A stretch of DNA of 41,027 bases from an uncultured archaeon (GTDB lineage: Archaea > Halobacteriota > Methanosarcinia > Methanosarcinales > Methanoperedenaceae), in assembly GCA_902386135.1 (NCBI GenBank), contig CABMIB010000041.1:1-41027 (forward strand), in the 5' to 3' direction. Position numbers and translations under genes: made by a program. Shown one piece after another: positions 40,401 through 41,027 of this stretch. A model generated the notes under the pieces. That model was not told where the DNA came from and did no database searches. It saw only the letters and a program-made list of their open reading frames with translations. How positions within the stretch are numbered: the first letter of the stretch is position 1; every line of letters begins with the position of its first letter.

Positions 40401-40540
40401 ATAAGAGGCTTAATAAGGGCAGGAATAGCGGCGATGTCGTGCCCGTAAAGTTTGCGTTCTACAGGGTCAAAAGTCACACGGTCTTTGAATTTTTCTTCAA
40501 GATATGATTGCTGGCTCGTATTCAGGGTCATTATGATCAT
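37448..40540 (-). CDS. FAD-linked oxidase / iron-sulfur / CCG-domain fusion oxidoreductase
   Basis: 1,030 residues from ATG 40540 (or ATG 40531). The FAD-binding-4 domain (~40-220: TPRGKATSGYGGAIPV, SSTVGGWLAQGGAGIGSYEY) and FAD oxidase C-terminal domain (~220-475) are those of glycolate/D-lactate oxidase GlcD. Two 4Fe-4S motifs follow (CSQCGYCMDEC and CTTCELCNRRC), then two CCG-type cysteine domains of the GlpC/HdrD kind (AGCTASYVEKDIG ... ESCCATP, and DSCHIGRASGIY ... AHCCGS). The last ~130 residues are rich in Met and Pro with repeated MPxxMPKVM-like turns. It probably oxidises a 2-hydroxyacid and passes electrons to a heterodisulfide or quinone-type acceptor. Substrate unproven. Confidence 0.88.
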   Translation of the reverse strand: MIIMTLNTSQQSYLEEKFKDRVTFDPVERKLYGHDIAAIPALIKPLIGDTTPDAVVQPKSEEELIELVRWANERKIPLTPRGKATSGYGGAIPVKKGIVGDFYRMKDVQAVDTDNLTVTVQPGLSWEQLDNKLASSDLTLRLYPTSYPSSTVGGWLAQGGAGIGSYEYGYFRENVVSARVVLPAGGVHEFSGEELDLVSEAEGITGLISRVTLGVQPKEDMDVVAIACPDARDLQKLVKSIIETKLPVWSMVFINPRMAEMKNRAPVMEHYGHPAEERVLLPAAYVLTLAFRLKDSGMIRSALPELIKPCEAEILEDRIARHEWEHRFKLMVVKRLGPSLVPAEVIVPLSNLGSMMGEIERKVDQPIVKEGVIIRNGSKGEPEAVILGFIPSDQRKFSYNLVFGLVLTIMKIAEKNGGRPYATGLYFSKKADRVLGKERAGKLRDFKKQTDPRGLMNPDKVIGNGLLGIALHVAGSFEPLIRPLGNVVTTRIGERPDGNIRDIPADVAWYAYSCSQCGYCMDECAQFYGRGWESQSPRGKWYWLREYMEGRAQWDQKMVDTFLVCTTCELCNRRCSASLPVEPSWMKLRGKLIDEDKQMTFPPFVMMAEALHAQGDIWAGYRKDRSAWFPADLKEKHGPHYRSKNVYFAGCTASYVEKDIGMASVRLLDKAGVDFTYLGEKESCCATPMLVAGRWDLFAETMKRNIAAVRAAGADTVITSCPACDLMWRQVYPEWAKKLGIEYGISTRHYSQIVSEKIKAGEFRFPAQATKPVTVTWHDSCHIGRASGIYEPPRDVIKAIPNVKFVEMSHNRENAHCCGSVLTLIKEPPVAADIGKIRLDEAVEAGAEKVLALCPCCQFQLRVSADKKKVPVEVVDLARFASAAIGYEFPDPNPEVQAQWTVFEAMIALMTPRGFADLMGTMFPELIDAMPFGMGKMMRAMGRVPGALSLMKPMFPVLFPILLPKMMPKVMPAMLERVKQRIPMPDYMAEQMPELMPKVMDNLMPHMIDDVVPLVTQPMIDYLRGKVTPG

Positions 40541-40720
40541 CTTTTTATGGTTTTGACAATACTATACATAACCTATGGAAATATATAGTTTATGCAAGGT
40601 TTTTAATCGACCGTACAAAACAGGTTGCGATGTGATATTTATAAAGGGTCATGCCAATATTATATAGTTAAAAAGACAAACTTCAAATGAGTACATGAAA
40701 ACCAAGGTGGTGCAGAAACA
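40541..40720. promoter_or_regulatory. Divergent promoter region
   Basis: 180 bases between the oxidoreductase (minus) and the nucleotidyltransferase (plus). TATA-like stretches include AATATTATATAG near 40655-40666 for the plus-strand gene. A ten-codon frame from ATG 40695 ends in TGA overlapping the next start, but nothing else supports it. No other feature is visible. Confidence 0.35.
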
Positions 40721-41027
40721 TTGTTGAAATCTACAGACCTGAAACAAGATTTTGAGATATTCAAGGATAAAACCCTCGGAATACTTCTGTTCGGGTCATA
40801 CGCCACCGGCGAAGAGACCGGGGCATCCGATATGGATGTGTGCCTCGTAAAATCACAAAACGATACGGTTTTAAGGGATGTTAGTAGATTGCTGGGGGGG
40901 AAGTATGATATTAAGGTCTTTGAACAGTTGCCTCTCTACATACAGATAGATATAATTCATAATCATGTAATCATTTACGGTGATAAAACCGAGCTTTCAG
41001 CTTATTTCTATAAATTCAGAAGGCTCT
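40721..41027 (+). CDS. MNT-type nucleotidyltransferase, truncated by window end
   Basis: The frame starts at TTG 40721 (or TTG 40724), with GGTGG about 10 bases upstream, and runs off the right edge; 102 codons are visible. The polymerase-beta-like signature GSYATGEETGASDMDV (G-S ... S-D-x-D) lies at ~28-43, and a third acidic residue, IDI in YIQIDIIHNHV, follows at the expected place. Such minimal nucleotidyltransferases are the antitoxin half of MNT-HEPN modules, AMPylating the HEPN partner. The partner, if present, would lie just beyond the window. Confidence 0.8.
   Translation, partial: MLKSTDLKQDFEIFKDKTLGILLFGSYATGEETGASDMDVCLVKSQNDTVLRDVSRLLGGKYDIKVFEQLPLYIQIDIIHNHVIIYGDKTELSAYFYKFRRL

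Noticed and set aside
40695-40727. Ten-codon leader peptide before the nucleotidyltransferase
   Set aside because: Too short, and its ATG has no ribosome-binding site; probably chance, since the GGTGG it contains serves the downstream TTG.

Overview
The window looks like a chromosomal segment of a methane-metabolising euryarchaeon of the Methanosarcinales, most probably a 'Candidatus Methanoperedens' (ANME-2d) relative. The reasons are the coenzyme F430 genes cfbD-cfbC-cfbB (methyl-coenzyme M reductase cofactor), several multiheme c-type cytochromes with PGF-CTERM-type anchors, an HMf-type histone, archaeal RPA/RfcS/aIF5A proteins, and archaeal TATA promoters with some leaderless genes. The species assignment is inference; the euryarchaeal, F430-making assignment is strong.

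Layout. 1-3,700 is an AT-rich accessory region of small and orphan membrane proteins. It holds a 146-bp GC-rich direct repeat present twice exactly 500 bp apart, and a truncated second copy of a coiled-coil gene. 3,706-4,002 holds two tiny genes behind a strong hairpin. 4,062-7,863 is the single-strand-DNA-binding operon rpa - rpap - rpe plus a winged-helix gene. 8,411-8,928 is a RelE-type toxin-antitoxin pair. 9,116-12,204 holds two overlapping transcriptional regulators, a DedA protein and the clamp-loader small subunit rfcS. 12,205-12,716 is a palindrome-rich spacer, followed by cfbDCB (12,783-16,126) and another palindromic repeat. 16,354-24,245 carries a lipoprotein, a degenerate SelB-like GTPase, a VIT/CCC1-like membrane protein, a second RelE module, a TPR protein, a CBS-domain protein, cysS and hisD.

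24,715-27,737 is the most distinctive region. A winged-helix regulator precedes a 550-bp spacer with a perfect dyad, five head-to-tail 14-bp repeats abutting a TATA box, a pentaheme cytochrome, a hairpin/T-tract terminator and a hexaheme cytochrome. 28,535-30,166 carries aIF5A, an agmatinase-family gene directly abutting it, and a histone; thiC converges on the histone. 32,749-34,901 is a divergent pair of PGF-CTERM cytochromes (monoheme and octaheme), each with its own hairpin/T-tract terminator. Then come DUF99, a zinc-ribbon/cupredoxin-fold protein without copper ligands, an orphan HicB-like gene, an intron-containing tRNA-Tyr, a 1,030-residue FAD/Fe-S/CCG oxidoreductase, and the start of a nucleotidyltransferase running off the window.

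Candidates for something undescribed: (a) the 146-bp repeat, whose two copies show a compensatory base-pair change in a terminator-like hairpin, suggesting a structured RNA; (b) the 14-bp repeat array as a dedicated control region for an extracellular cytochrome; (c) hairpin/T-tract terminators at three of the four cytochrome genes, unusual for an archaeon; (d) the copper-ligand-less cupredoxin-like protein.
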